A stretch of 64,000 bases of DNA, from assembly GCF_004135625.1 (NCBI RefSeq), contig NZ_SDPV01000002.1, forward strand, positions 558,001-622,000. Direction: 5' to 3'. Of the stretch, positions 8,980 to 17,002 are shown piece after piece; within the stretch, counting starts at the first letter, position 1; the number at the start of each line of letters is the position of its first letter. The notes below the pieces were generated by a model. It ran no database searches, had not been told where the DNA came from, and saw only the letters and a program-made list of their open reading frames with translations. Source of the stretch: Pelagerythrobacter rhizovicinus. GTDB taxonomy: Bacteria; Pseudomonadota; Alphaproteobacteria; Sphingomonadales; Sphingomonadaceae. A program made the position numbers and the translations under genes.

Positions 8980-10157
8980 GAGTAGCGGCGGCCGCTCTTG
9001 CACTAGCCTTGGCCAGCTGCGGCAGCGGCGCGCCCGCTCCCGATGCGCCGCAGCAGGCGTTCGAAGGGCGTGAGGTTCCGATGGCGGCGGCAAAGACGTT
9101 CCGCGTCGTCGAGCGCGATGGATACCGTGTCGTAGATCTCAAGGCCTCGGTCATCAGCTGGGGCGGCAACGCAGTGGGGGAGGAGCAGTTTCAGCGGCTC
9201 GTCCTGGTGCCGCGCGGCGAGGCCGTGCCAGCGCTGACGGGTGAGTTGGAAGGCGCCACGCTGATCCGCACCCCCGTGATGCGGATCGCGAGCAACACCG
9301 GCTATCACGAGGCGATGACCAAGGTGCTCGGCATCAACGACCGGCTGGTGGCGGTCGGCGGGGTCAAGTCGTACGACGATGGTTTGCGCGCGCGGGTGCG
9401 ATCGGGTGAGGTTCGGCAGATCGGCTACGGCTGGCATTCGCCGCCCGAGCTCGACGCGCTGATTGCGGCCGAGCCGGACGTCTTGCTGATGAGCATGGGC
9501 GACATGAAGAATGTCGGCGCCAAACCGCGGATCGAGGCACTCGGCATTCCGGTCGTGCCGATCTTCGTCGACAACGAGCCCGATTACATGGGGCGGGTCG
9601 ATTATGTCCGGCTAATCGGCATGCTTACCGGCAAGGAAGCCGAGGCCGATGCGTTTGTCGCGATGGTCGCGCGCAATGTCGAGGCGCTCAAGAAGGCCGC
9701 GGCATCCCAGCCGACGCGCAGCGTTATATCGGCTTGGTACGGGGGCGGCGATCGATGGAATCCGACGATCCGCAATGCCGATGCCAAGCTGCTGCGCGAT
9801 GCGAATGGAAAGAATCCATTCGAGGAACCCGACGACCCGCGCAAGGACAGCTTCAACCGCATCTCGACCGAGGCTCTGATTGCGCGCGGCACCGAGGCAA
9901 ATTGCTGGATCCTGCGCGATTCGCATTCCGCACCTTTCAGCGACCTCACAACGCTCCGCCGCTTCAAAGCCTATAGGGAAGGCTGCCTGTTCGCTTCCGA
10001 CGGCATGCAGAAGCCGGAGGCCGACGCATTCGATCTCTATGAGATGGCGGTGATCCGGCCCGATCTGGTGCTCGGCGATCTGGTCCGCATGCTGCACCCG
10101 GCACTGCGGGATCAGCCGTTTCGCTACATTCGCCCCGATACGCAGGTCCCGCGGTGA
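8976..10157 (+). CDS. Siderophore/iron ABC transporter substrate-binding lipoprotein
   Basis: Periplasmic binding protein that should hand the iron complex to the FecCD permease. It starts at a GTG overlapping the receptor stop (GTGA). Residues 1-15 form a lipoprotein signal with lipobox LASC, so the protein is probably membrane-anchored. The fold is class III (FhuD/BtuF-like): VMRIASNTGYHEAM, LGINDRLVAVGG, PPELDALIAAEPDVLLMS and a second lobe from about residue 190. At 393 residues it is longer than FhuD/BtuF (about 270-300), like other ABC transporter binding proteins of this larger subtype. Position between the receptor and the permease supports the role. Confidence 0.88.
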   Translation: MRVAAAALALALASCGSGAPAPDAPQQAFEGREVPMAAAKTFRVVERDGYRVVDLKASVISWGGNAVGEEQFQRLVLVPRGEAVPALTGELEGATLIRTPVMRIASNTGYHEAMTKVLGINDRLVAVGGVKSYDDGLRARVRSGEVRQIGYGWHSPPELDALIAAEPDVLLMSMGDMKNVGAKPRIEALGIPVVPIFVDNEPDYMGRVDYVRLIGMLTGKEAEADAFVAMVARNVEALKKAAASQPTRSVISAWYGGGDRWNPTIRNADAKLLRDANGKNPFEEPDDPRKDSFNRISTEALIARGTEANCWILRDSHSAPFSDLTTLRRFKAYREGCLFASDGMQKPEADAFDLYEMAVIRPDLVLGDLVRMLHPALRDQPFRYIRPDTQVPR

Positions 10158-11188
10158 GCCCCGCAGCGCGCAGCAGTGTGGGAACGATCGGCCTTGCACT
10201 CGCGGTGGGGGCGGCAGCTCTGTTCGCGCTCGGCTGGGGGATGATCGCGGTGCCACCCGGCGAGGTCGTCGCCGGCCTCTTCGGCAGCGGCGATCCTGGA
10301 AACGTTCAGATCGTGCGAGAGCTGCGCCTCCCGCGGGTAGTGACCGCGATCGTCGCCGGCGCCGCGCTCGGGATCGGCGGGGTCCTGATGCAGGCCTTGT
10401 TCCGCAATCCCATGGCCGACGCTTGGTCGCTGGGCCTCACCGCGGGCGGTCAGCTGGGCGTTGCCCTGCTCGTGACGGCAGCGGCTTTCTCCGGCCCCGC
10501 TGCGATCGATTTCCTGCGGAACTTCGAGGGTGTGTCGATCACGCTCGGTGCCATGGTCGGCATCGGGATATTCGCTCTTGCGATGGCCGCGCTCGCGCGG
10601 CGGGTCGGAACGGTGACGCTGCTGGTCGTCGGACTGATGCTCGGCTTCACCGTGCAAGGCATCGTCAGCGTCGTGATCCATTTTGCCAACCGCGTCGGCG
10701 GCCGCGTTTTTTCCGGGTGGAACGACGGCAACTTTGCCAGCGTAACCTCGGCTGACCTGCCGATGCTGATCGCGCCGGTGATCGCCGGCATCCTGCTTGC
10801 GCTTCACAACGCAAAGCCGCTCACGGCGCTCTTGCTGGGCGAGACCTATGCAAAAAGCCTGGGCACTGATGTAACGCGGCTCAGGCGCCTGACGCTCGCC
10901 GCAGTCGTGCTGCTGGTCGCGCCGATCACTGCCTATTGCGGGCCGGTTACGTTCGTCGGGCTTATCGTACCGCACTTCGCCCGAGCGATTGCAGGGACCG
11001 CGCGCATCCTGCCGCTGTTGCCGCTTGCGGCGCTTGGCGGCGCCCTGCTCGCATTGGCCGCCGACCTGGTCGTCCATGCGCCTTGGGAGCAGCACTTCCT
11101 GCATCTGAACGCCGTCCTCGCACTTGTCGGCGCCCCGGTGGTCATCGCGCTTCTCATCTTCTCGCCGACAATGCGGGGACAGCGCTGA
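10154..11188 (+). CDS. FecCD-family iron-siderophore ABC permease
   Basis: A 344-residue inner membrane permease with about ten helices. FecCD/BtuC hallmarks are present: RLPRVVTAIVAGAALGIGGVLMQALFRNPMADAW near residues 55-90, LLLGETYAKSLGTD (the coupling region facing the ATPase), and CGPVTFVGLIVPHFAR near residues 255-272. The GTG start overlaps the stop of the binding-protein gene (GTGA), and its own stop overlaps the ATPase start by one base. It probably works as a homodimer with the downstream ATPase, because only one permease gene is present. Confidence 0.94.
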   Translation: MSPAARSSVGTIGLALAVGAAALFALGWGMIAVPPGEVVAGLFGSGDPGNVQIVRELRLPRVVTAIVAGAALGIGGVLMQALFRNPMADAWSLGLTAGGQLGVALLVTAAAFSGPAAIDFLRNFEGVSITLGAMVGIGIFALAMAALARRVGTVTLLVVGLMLGFTVQGIVSVVIHFANRVGGRVFSGWNDGNFASVTSADLPMLIAPVIAGILLALHNAKPLTALLLGETYAKSLGTDVTRLRRLTLAAVVLLVAPITAYCGPVTFVGLIVPHFARAIAGTARILPLLPLAALGGALLALAADLVVHAPWEQHFLHLNAVLALVGAPVVIALLIFSPTMRGQR

Positions 11189-11961
11189 TGCTCCGGCTCA
11201 ACGATCTTTCGGTGGGCTATGGTGCCCCACGCGGCACCGTGCTCGCCCACCTCGAGGTGGAAGTCGGGCCCGGCAGCTTCGTCTGTGTGCTTGGACGCAA
11301 CGGTGCCGGAAAATCGACACTGCTTCGCACACTTTCCGGGCTTCAGGCCGCGCTTGGCGGACACGCTCTGCTCGAGGCCGAGGACATTGCCGCGATGCGG
11401 CCGCAGACGCGCGCGCGCCGGATCGCCGTGGTGCTGACCGAACGTCCGGCGAGCCCCGGCCTGGCCGTCGATGATGTCGTCTCTCTTGGTCGTCAGCCGT
11501 TCACTGGCTGGCAGGGGCGACTGACCGCCGACGATCGCGCCCGCGTGCACACGGCACTCGAAATGGCAGGTGCGCAATCCTTCGCGACACGCCTCTTCGA
11601 TGACCTTTCGGACGGCGAACGCCAGCGTGTGATGATCGCCAGAGCCGTCGCCCAGTCGCCGCAACTCATGGTGCTCGACGAGATCACCGCCTTCCTCGAC
11701 CTCCCGGGCCGCGTCGAGGTGATGGCGCTCCTGCGCGCCCATGCACGGAGAACTGGAGCAATCGTGCTGCTTTCGAGCCACGATCTCGACCTCTCGCTGC
11801 AGTTGGCCGACAGCGTCTGGCTGCTCGACGGCCGGGGAGGCCTTGCGGTCGGCACCCCCGAGACACTGATAGCTGATGGCCATGTGGGCCGCGCCTTCGA
11901 CACCAATGCTGTACGTTTCTCGCCGACGCTCGGTCGTTTCGACTTGGCGGCGCAAGTTTGA
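11188..11961 (+). CDS. Iron-siderophore ABC transporter ATP-binding protein
   Basis: A 257-residue ATPase powering the FecCD permease. ATG 11188 overlaps the permease TGA by one base (TGATG). Walker A is GRNGAGKST (about residues 38-46), the signature is LSDGE rather than the usual LSGGQ, Walker B is LMVLDEITAFLD, and the switch is SSHDLD. The Asp in Walker B is followed by Glu, so catalysis should be intact. It is the last gene of the operon; 304 bases without a clear gene follow. Confidence 0.94.
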   Translation: MLRLNDLSVGYGAPRGTVLAHLEVEVGPGSFVCVLGRNGAGKSTLLRTLSGLQAALGGHALLEAEDIAAMRPQTRARRIAVVLTERPASPGLAVDDVVSLGRQPFTGWQGRLTADDRARVHTALEMAGAQSFATRLFDDLSDGERQRVMIARAVAQSPQLMVLDEITAFLDLPGRVEVMALLRAHARRTGAIVLLSSHDLDLSLQLADSVWLLDGRGGLAVGTPETLIADGHVGRAFDTNAVRFSPTLGRFDLAAQV

Positions 11962-12265
11962 TCGAGGCGGCGGCTAGCGACGACCCGACGAGGCCTGCAC
12001 CTCCAATCCGGCGACACCGAACTCCAGCGTGATTGCCAAGCCCTACTCCGAACTTGCCGTCGCGGACGCAGCTCAGTCGGACCGCGAGACCTTCCGCGCG
12101 CTCGGCCAGCCCGTCGATCATGACTCGAGAGAAATCGATCGCCACTCTCGCGCCGGTGGTGGCCTCAGCTCGACCGGGTACACCACGCAGGAAGTTCGCG
12201 ATTTGGCTTGAGCTTAACCCTACGTGGCATTAATGTGATGTTATTATGTTACTAGGACATGAATT
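11962..12265 (+). other. Intergenic stretch, no convincing gene
   Basis: 304 bases between the ATPase and MerC genes. Short open frames on both strands do not resemble families I know. The reverse strand from about 12200 to 11975 has codon use like a real gene (AITLEFGVAGLEV and DGLAERAEGLAVRL lie in different frames), which could be the frameshifted relic of a small gene. I cannot assign it. The last 35 bases are AT-rich and probably hold the MerC promoter. Confidence 0.4.
12235..12252 (+). promoter_or_regulatory. Possible Zur/Fur-like operator before the MerC gene
   Basis: GTGATGTTATTATGTTAC is an AT-rich, imperfect dyad (5 of 9 base pairs match) 14 bases upstream of the MerC-like start. 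It is reminiscent of alphaproteobacterial Zur boxes, which carry TGTTAT/ATAACA cores. A Fur-family gene fragment directly follows the MerC gene. The match is weak. Confidence 0.25.
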
Positions 12266-12670
12266 ATGGGTGTAGACGCCGGAGGCCGAGGAATCTCCGA
12301 CAAGAGAACAAGCATTGTCGAGGGCACTGCGATGTCTGCGTCGCTCCTCTGCCTCGTTCACTGCCTCGCTCTGCCGGTCCTTCTCCTGCTGCTTCCCGGC
12401 GCTTTCGGTCTGTTCGCCCAGTCGGAGGCCTTCCACTATGCGGCTCTGGCACTGGTGGCGCCTGCGGCGCTCGCGGCTTTCTGGCTCGGATACCAGCGCC
12501 ATGGGACCGCGGGCCCGGCAGCGCTCGGCACCGCTGGGGTCGCCTGCCTCGCCGGCGCCTTGTTGCACTCTCCGTTCGAGGACCTGGAGACCATCCTTAC
12601 AGTCACGGGCAGTCTGCTGCTGATCGCCGGACACACCATCAACTGGCGGCTTCGGACCCGTGCCTGTTGA
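12266..12670 (+). CDS. MerC domain-containing membrane protein
   Basis: 134 residues with four predicted membrane helices after a 23-residue polar leader. The MerC hallmark is the LCLVHCLALPVLLLLLPGAF segment (about residues 28-47), with two cysteines spaced to bind a metal in the first helix. MerC proteins move mercuric or other thiophilic metal ions across the inner membrane; in sphingomonads such genes often precede a Fur-family regulator and may concern zinc. ATG 12331 (residue 23) is an alternative start. It overlaps by 11 bases the open frame of the truncated Fur gene downstream. The actual metal is unknown. Confidence 0.75.
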   Translation: MGVDAGGRGISDKRTSIVEGTAMSASLLCLVHCLALPVLLLLLPGAFGLFAQSEAFHYAALALVAPAALAAFWLGYQRHGTAGPAALGTAGVACLAGALLHSPFEDLETILTVTGSLLLIAGHTINWRLRTRAC

Positions 12671-13011
12671 GCGCGTGACAGGGAATGCACGTACACCTCC
12701 GCAGGCGGGTGTGAGATCAAGGCACCGTCGGCGGCATCGCACGCCGGAGCGCCAACGCTCTGGTGCTCACGTTCTGATGGCGAGCAATCGTCGGGCCACA
12801 GCCCACGAGATCACGCGCATGAGTGAGAAGCGCCGTGCCGGACTGTCGCCGGCACAGGTCTATCGTGTGCTTGATCGACTGACGACGGCTGGCTCGGTCC
12901 AGCGGATCGAAGTACTGGCAGCCTATGTTCCGATCCGCGGCGAGCGAATGGGCTTTCTGGTCTGCCTCTGTTGCCGCAAAGCCCGAGGAGCTTCGCTCCG
13001 CACTGTAAACG
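12660..13011 (+). pseudogene. Truncated Fur/Zur-family regulator
   Basis: The frame overlapping the MerC stop encodes a recognisable Fur-family winged helix: RATAHEITRMSEK, SPAQVYRVLDRLTTAGSVQRIEVLAAYVPI, then FLVCLCCRKARG, which matches the start of the zinc-binding dimerisation domain (normally C-x2-C). About 10 residues after that the similarity stops and the reading frame runs straight into the antisense of tRNA-Gly at 13012. The C-terminal dimerisation domain, the histidine-rich metal sites and a normal N-terminus are missing. I read it as a decayed or truncated Zur-type gene, not a working regulator. The GTG at 12660 and later ATG codons could still start a short product. Confidence 0.65.
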
Positions 13012-13085
13012 TGGAGCGGGTGAAGGGAATCGAACCCTCGTCGTCAGCTTGGGAAGCTGCTGCTCTACCATTGAGCTACACCCGC
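13012..13085 (-). tRNA. tRNA-Gly (CCC)
   Basis: The reverse complement folds as a 74-nt tRNA: acceptor GCGGGTG pairs with CACCCGC, D-arm GCTC/GAGC, anticodon loop TTCCCAA (anticodon CCC), T-loop TTCGATT, discriminator U and an encoded CCA. The top pair of the anticodon stem (27-43) is G-A. It reads glycine GGG codons. Confidence 0.95.
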
Positions 13086-13120
13086 GCGGTCAGCGCCTTT
13101 GCCGTAACGGCGCGCGCGGG

Positions 13121-14017
13121 TCAATCGGGCATCAGCACCTTGCGGCCCGCCCGTACGCAGTCGAGCAGCCATTCCTTCGCGAGGCGCACGCGGGCGAGGT
13201 TCTGGGTGTCGCGGTGGGTTACGATCCAGAAGCTGCGGCGGATCGAACGGTCCGGGCAGACGGGAACGAGGTCCGTGCCGCGGTCGCCGATGAACCGCGG
13301 CAGGACGCCGATCCCCACCCCTTCCTCGATGAGGCGGTTCTGCGCGTTGATGCTGGAGGAGCGGATCTGCGCCGTCAGCCCCGCGTGGAAGTCGTCGAGG
13401 TAGTTGAGCTCGGGCGCATAGAGCAGGTCGGGGATGTAGCTCACCAGCGTATGCCCCTGCGCGAGGTCGCGCGGGCGCTGCGGCGCGCCGTGCGCGGCCA
13501 CGTAGCGGCGGCTGGCGTAGAGCATGAGGCTGTAGTCGGAGAGTTTGCGGCAAATGACCGGCCCGGCCTTGGGGCGCGAGAGCATGACGGCGATGTCCGC
13601 CTCCCGCTTCGAAGGACTCAGGAACCCGCTGTTGGCGACCAGTTCGATCGAAAGGTTGGGATGGGCGCGGGCAAAATCGGCAAGATAGAGCGTGAGGAAC
13701 TGGCTGCCGAAGCCTTCCGAGACACTGAGGCGCAGATTGCCGCCGAGGCCCGTCTGGCGGCTTTGCACGGCGTCGATCGTGCGGGCGGCCTGAGCCATGG
13801 CTTCCGCTTTGGCAAGCAGGCTCTCGCCGGCTTCGGTCAGCGTCTGGCCCTCGCGCGTGCGTTCGAACAGCGTGATCTCGAGCTGCCGCTCCAGCCTCCG
13901 CAGCCGGCGGCCGAGGGTGGTCGGATCGAGCCGGAGAGCACGCGCCGCCCGGCCAATCTGACCCGCTTCCGCCACCGTCAGGAACACGCGGATGTCGTTC
14001 CAGTTGAGGTCCTGCAT
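13121..14017 (-). CDS. LysR-family transcriptional regulator
   Basis: 298 residues. An N-terminal winged helix-turn-helix (WNDIRVFLTVAEAGQIGRAARALRLDPTTLGRRLRRLE) is followed by a LysR effector domain (GNLRLSVSEGFGS onwards). ATG 14017 begins MQDLNWNDIRVF, the normal LysR start; longer readings upstream are unrelated. The gene diverges from mmsA across 90 bases that contain two dyads, so it probably controls the valine degradation operon, sensing an intermediate of that pathway. The GQIGRAA/DPTTLGRRL wording is typical of the AmpR/GcvA-like LysR subgroup. The inducer is unknown. Confidence 0.9.
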   Translation of the reverse strand: MQDLNWNDIRVFLTVAEAGQIGRAARALRLDPTTLGRRLRRLERQLEITLFERTREGQTLTEAGESLLAKAEAMAQAARTIDAVQSRQTGLGGNLRLSVSEGFGSQFLTLYLADFARAHPNLSIELVANSGFLSPSKREADIAVMLSRPKAGPVICRKLSDYSLMLYASRRYVAAHGAPQRPRDLAQGHTLVSYIPDLLYAPELNYLDDFHAGLTAQIRSSSINAQNRLIEEGVGIGVLPRFIGDRGTDLVPVCPDRSIRRSFWIVTHRDTQNLARVRLAKEWLLDCVRAGRKVLMPD

Positions 14018-14018
14018 A

Positions 14019-14064
14019 TTTGCAGGCTCTACCTGCGAAATTGAAGGTTGTCTGCAAGCTTGCA
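14019..14064. promoter_or_regulatory. Two dyads between the LysR gene and mmsA
   Basis: TTTGCAGG (14019-14026) and CCTGCGAAA (14032-14040) form a near-perfect inverted repeat around CTCTA. TGCAAGCTTGCA at 14053-14064 is a perfect 12-base palindrome. Both fit LysR-type binding sites in a divergent promoter region, where one site serves autoregulation and the other activation. Confidence 0.45.
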
Positions 14065-14107
14065 ATCGGCACCATCCGCGCCCAACGATTGGTAGAGGAG
14101 ATATGTC

Positions 14108-15604
14108 ATGCGCCAGGTCGACCATTTCATCGCCGGAGGAGCCGGTGGCGGATCCGGGCGCACGCACAAGGTGTGGAACCCCTCCACCGGTGAAGTTCAG
14201 GCCGAGGTCGCGCTGGGCGATGCCGCTCTGCTCGACCGCGCGATCGAGACTGCAAAGAAGGTCCAGCCCGGCTGGGCGATGACCAATCCGCAGCGGCGCG
14301 CGCGGGTGATGTTCCGCTTCAAGGAACTGATCGAAGCCAACATGCAGGAGCTCGCCGAGCTGCTCGCCAGCGAGCACGGCAAGGTCGTCGACGATGCCAA
14401 GGGCGATGTGCAGCGCGGGCTGGAAGTGATCGAATACGCCTGCGGCATCCCGCAAGTGCTGAAAGGCGAATACACGCTCGGCGCCGGCCCGGGTATCGAC
14501 GTCTATTCGATGCGCCAGCCGATCGGCATCGGTGCGGGCATTACGCCGTTCAACTTCCCCGCGATGATCCCGATGTGGATGTTCGGCATGGCGATCGCGG
14601 CAGGCAACGCCTTCATTCTCAAGCCGAGTGAACGCGATCCTAGCGTGCCCGTGCGCCTCGCCGAGCTGTTCCTCGAGGCCGGCGCGCCCGAGGGGCTGCT
14701 GCAGGTCGTCCATGGCGACAAGGAAATGGTCGACGCGATCCTCGATCACCCGGACATCGCCGGCGTCAGCTTCGTCGGCTCCTCCGACATCGCGCATTAC
14801 GTCTACAAGCGCGGGGTCGAGAATGGGAAGCGCGTCCAGGCGATGGGCGGCGCGAAGAACCACGGCATCGTGATGCCCGATGCCGACCTCGATCAGGTGG
14901 TGAACGACCTGGCCGGCGCCGCCTTCGGCTCGGCCGGCGAGCGCTGCATGGCCCTGCCCGTGGTGGTTCCCGTGGGCGAGGAGACCGCCGAGCGGCTCAA
15001 GGAGAAACTGATCCCCGCGATCAACGCCTTGCGCGTCGGCGTTTCGACCGATCCCGACGCACATTACGGCCCGGTCGTCACGCCCGAGCACAAGGCGCGT
15101 ATCGAGCAGTGGATCGACACTGCCGAACAGGAAGGCGCCGAGATCGTGATCGACGGGCGCGGGTTCAGCCTGCAGGGGCACGAGAAAGGCTTCTTCGTCG
15201 GCCCGACGCTGATCGACCGGGTGACGCCGCAAATGAAGTCCTATCAGGAGGAGATCTTCGGCCCGGTGCTCCAGATCGTGCGGGCGGCGGACTTCGAGGA
15301 GGCGGTGCGCCTGCCGAGCGAGCACCAGTACGGCAACGGTGTCGCCATCTTCACCCGCAACGGCCACGCCGCGCGCGAATTCGCCAGCCGGGTCAATGTC
15401 GGCATGGTCGGCGTGAACGTGCCGATCCCCGTGCCGGTTAGCTACCACTCGTTCGGCGGCTGGAAGCGCAGTGCTTTCGGCGACACCAACCAGTACGGAA
15501 CCGAGGGGCTCAAGTTCTGGACCAAGGTCAAGACGGTCACCCAGCGCTGGCCCGACGGCGGCGGCGACGGATCGAACGCCTTCCTCATCCCCACGATGGG
15601 TTGA
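14108..15604 (+). CDS. mmsA: Methylmalonate-semialdehyde dehydrogenase (CoA-acylating)
   Basis: Converts methylmalonate semialdehyde, NAD+ and CoA to propionyl-CoA, CO2 and NADH at the end of valine breakdown; it also handles malonate semialdehyde. The 498-residue protein has the MmsA-type aldehyde dehydrogenase pattern: GITPFNFPAMIPMWM, FVGSSDIAHYVY, MGGAKNHGIVMPDADLD, and AGERCMALPVVVPVG with the nucleophile Cys280. The C-terminus GLKFWTKVKTVTQRWP is characteristic of MmsA. GAGGAGA lies upstream of the ATG. The isobutyryl-CoA dehydrogenase, hydrolase and mmsB genes downstream complete the pathway. Confidence 0.96.
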   Translation: MRQVDHFIAGGAGGGSGRTHKVWNPSTGEVQAEVALGDAALLDRAIETAKKVQPGWAMTNPQRRARVMFRFKELIEANMQELAELLASEHGKVVDDAKGDVQRGLEVIEYACGIPQVLKGEYTLGAGPGIDVYSMRQPIGIGAGITPFNFPAMIPMWMFGMAIAAGNAFILKPSERDPSVPVRLAELFLEAGAPEGLLQVVHGDKEMVDAILDHPDIAGVSFVGSSDIAHYVYKRGVENGKRVQAMGGAKNHGIVMPDADLDQVVNDLAGAAFGSAGERCMALPVVVPVGEETAERLKEKLIPAINALRVGVSTDPDAHYGPVVTPEHKARIEQWIDTAEQEGAEIVIDGRGFSLQGHEKGFFVGPTLIDRVTPQMKSYQEEIFGPVLQIVRAADFEEAVRLPSEHQYGNGVAIFTRNGHAAREFASRVNVGMVGVNVPIPVPVSYHSFGGWKRSAFGDTNQYGTEGLKFWTKVKTVTQRWPDGGGDGSNAFLIPTMG

Positions 15605-15663
15605 GACGGGATAATCCGCGCGGTTCGCGAGTTTAGGCAGCGCAGCAAAGACTGGAGAACTCC

Positions 15664-16179
15664 ATGCGACTGATGATTGCCCTTGCCGCCGCCCCGGCGT
15701 TCGCGCTCGCTGCCTGCGGTGCGCCCGCCGACGACACCGTCGACGGCGCGGACGCCGCGGCCGATACCCCGATGCCGGTCGAACCGGATGGAGGCATCGG
15801 CGACGGCGCAACGCCGCCTGCTGACCAAACCTCCACGCCCGACGGCGATGCGGCCTCGATCCCGACCGCGCTTCAAGGTCGCTGGGGCCTCGTCGCGGCC
15901 GACTGCACCTCGACGCGGGGCGACGCCAAGGGGCTGATCGAGGTCACCGGCAACACGATCACGTTCTATGAATCGCGCGCCACGCTGAGCGACGTTGCCC
16001 AGCGCACCGACGACAGCGTCCGTGCCACTTTCTCCTTCACCGGCGAAGGCATGACCTGGACCCGCGACATGGCGCTCGCCGCACAGGACGGCGGGGAAAC
16101 GCTCGTCCGCACCGAATACGGCGAGGACGCCATGGCCGATCCGCTGCGCTATAGCCGGTGCTCCGAAGGAGACGCTTGA
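15664..16179 (+). CDS. Small lipoprotein of unknown function
   Basis: 171 residues with a lipoprotein signal (lipobox LAAC, about residues 15-18). An acidic, proline- and threonine-rich linker to about residue 60 is followed by a compact domain with two cysteines (DCTSTRGDAKGLIEV and YSRCSEGDA) that may form a disulfide. I do not recognise a family. It lies 59 bases after mmsA and its stop overlaps the next gene (TGATG). Confidence 0.8.
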   Translation: MRLMIALAAAPAFALAACGAPADDTVDGADAAADTPMPVEPDGGIGDGATPPADQTSTPDGDAASIPTALQGRWGLVAADCTSTRGDAKGLIEVTGNTITFYESRATLSDVAQRTDDSVRATFSFTGEGMTWTRDMALAAQDGGETLVRTEYGEDAMADPLRYSRCSEGDA

Positions 16180-16493
16180 TGATTCACACTGGAAAACTGA
16201 TCGCCATCTTGCCCGCCGCCGCGCTCGCGGCGTGCGCCACGACGTCCGCCAATGAGCCCGGCACGCCCGACGCCGGAAATGCAGAGACTGCCATGTGCGA
16301 TCCGGCAGCCGCGCAGTCTTACGTCGGCCAGAAGGCGACCCCGCAGGTCGGCGAGCAGATCCTCGACGCGACCGGCGCACGACAGCTTCGCTGGGGGCCG
16401 CCCCGCACGGCCTTCACGATGGATTTCCGGCAGGACCGGGTCAACGTGATGTACGATGATGCGATGACCATCACCCAAGTCACTTGCGGGTGA
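16179..16493 (+). CDS. Peptidase inhibitor I78 family lipoprotein
   Basis: 104 residues. A lipoprotein signal with lipobox LAAC is followed by an I78-type domain: CDPAAAQSYVGQKATPQVGEQIL, RQLRWGPPRTAFTMDFRQDRVNVMYDD and the terminal TQVTCG. I78 proteins are small inhibitors of subtilisin-like serine proteases and occur as periplasmic lipoproteins in many proteobacteria. I chose ATG 16179, which overlaps the stop of the preceding gene; a longer frame from 16158 would break the signal peptide. Target protease unknown. Confidence 0.85.
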   Translation: MIHTGKLIAILPAAALAACATTSANEPGTPDAGNAETAMCDPAAAQSYVGQKATPQVGEQILDATGARQLRWGPPRTAFTMDFRQDRVNVMYDDAMTITQVTCG

Positions 16494-16537
16494 ACGATGC
16501 ACGGATCGGGGTCCAGGCTCGAGTCGGCGGGCGGCGC

Positions 16538-16993
16538 ATGAAATACGCGCTGCCCTTCATTCTCGCGCCGTTCGCGCTCGGTGCATGTCAGAGCGTGCCC
16601 GACCCTTCGTCGGCGAGCTTCCGCGAAACGCTGGACCGCCACATGGCCGCGATCCAATCGCGAGATTATCAGGGGATCGTGGACACGATCACCAGGGGCG
16701 ACAGGCTCATACTGATCTTTCCGAACGGTGAGCGCTACGACACGCGCGAGCAGTTTCTCGCCTTTCACCGCGAATGGTTTGCCGATCCCGCGTGGGTGAT
16801 GGTGCTGGAGCCGGTGAGGGTGCGGGAGGGGCGCGACTACGGCTACGCGCTCTATCGCACCAGCTACGATGCCGATGGCGCGGGGCCGACACCTGGACGC
16901 TCCGCCTATCTCTCGCTTGGCTTCCAGCTCGAGGATGGCCAATGGCGGCTCGTGCACGACCAGAACACGCGGATCGAAACCGCGACAGACTGA
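16538..16993 (+). CDS. Lipoprotein with SnoaL/NTF2-like domain (DUF4440 type)
   Basis: 151 residues starting MKYALPFILAPFALGACQS, a lipoprotein signal with lipobox LGAC. The rest looks like an NTF2/SnoaL-like fold: SFRETLDRHMAAIQSRDYQGIVDTI near the start, YDTREQFLAFHREWF, then strands ending GQWRLVHDQNTRIE. Members include many proteins of unknown role, so no catalytic function is claimed. It sits 9 bases before the acyl-CoA dehydrogenase gene and is probably cotranscribed with it. Confidence 0.8.
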   Translation: MKYALPFILAPFALGACQSVPDPSSASFRETLDRHMAAIQSRDYQGIVDTITRGDRLILIFPNGERYDTREQFLAFHREWFADPAWVMVLEPVRVREGRDYGYALYRTSYDADGAGPTPGRSAYLSLGFQLEDGQWRLVHDQNTRIETATD

Positions 16994-17002
16994 ACAGGGC
17001 CA

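Noticed and set aside
12029-12211. Short plus-strand frames after the ATPase gene
   Set aside because: No start context and no similarity; probably shadows of a reverse-strand relic.
14018-15811. Upstream extension of the LysR frame to 15811
   Set aside because: It is antisense to mmsA, and LysR proteins start at the winged helix found at 14017.
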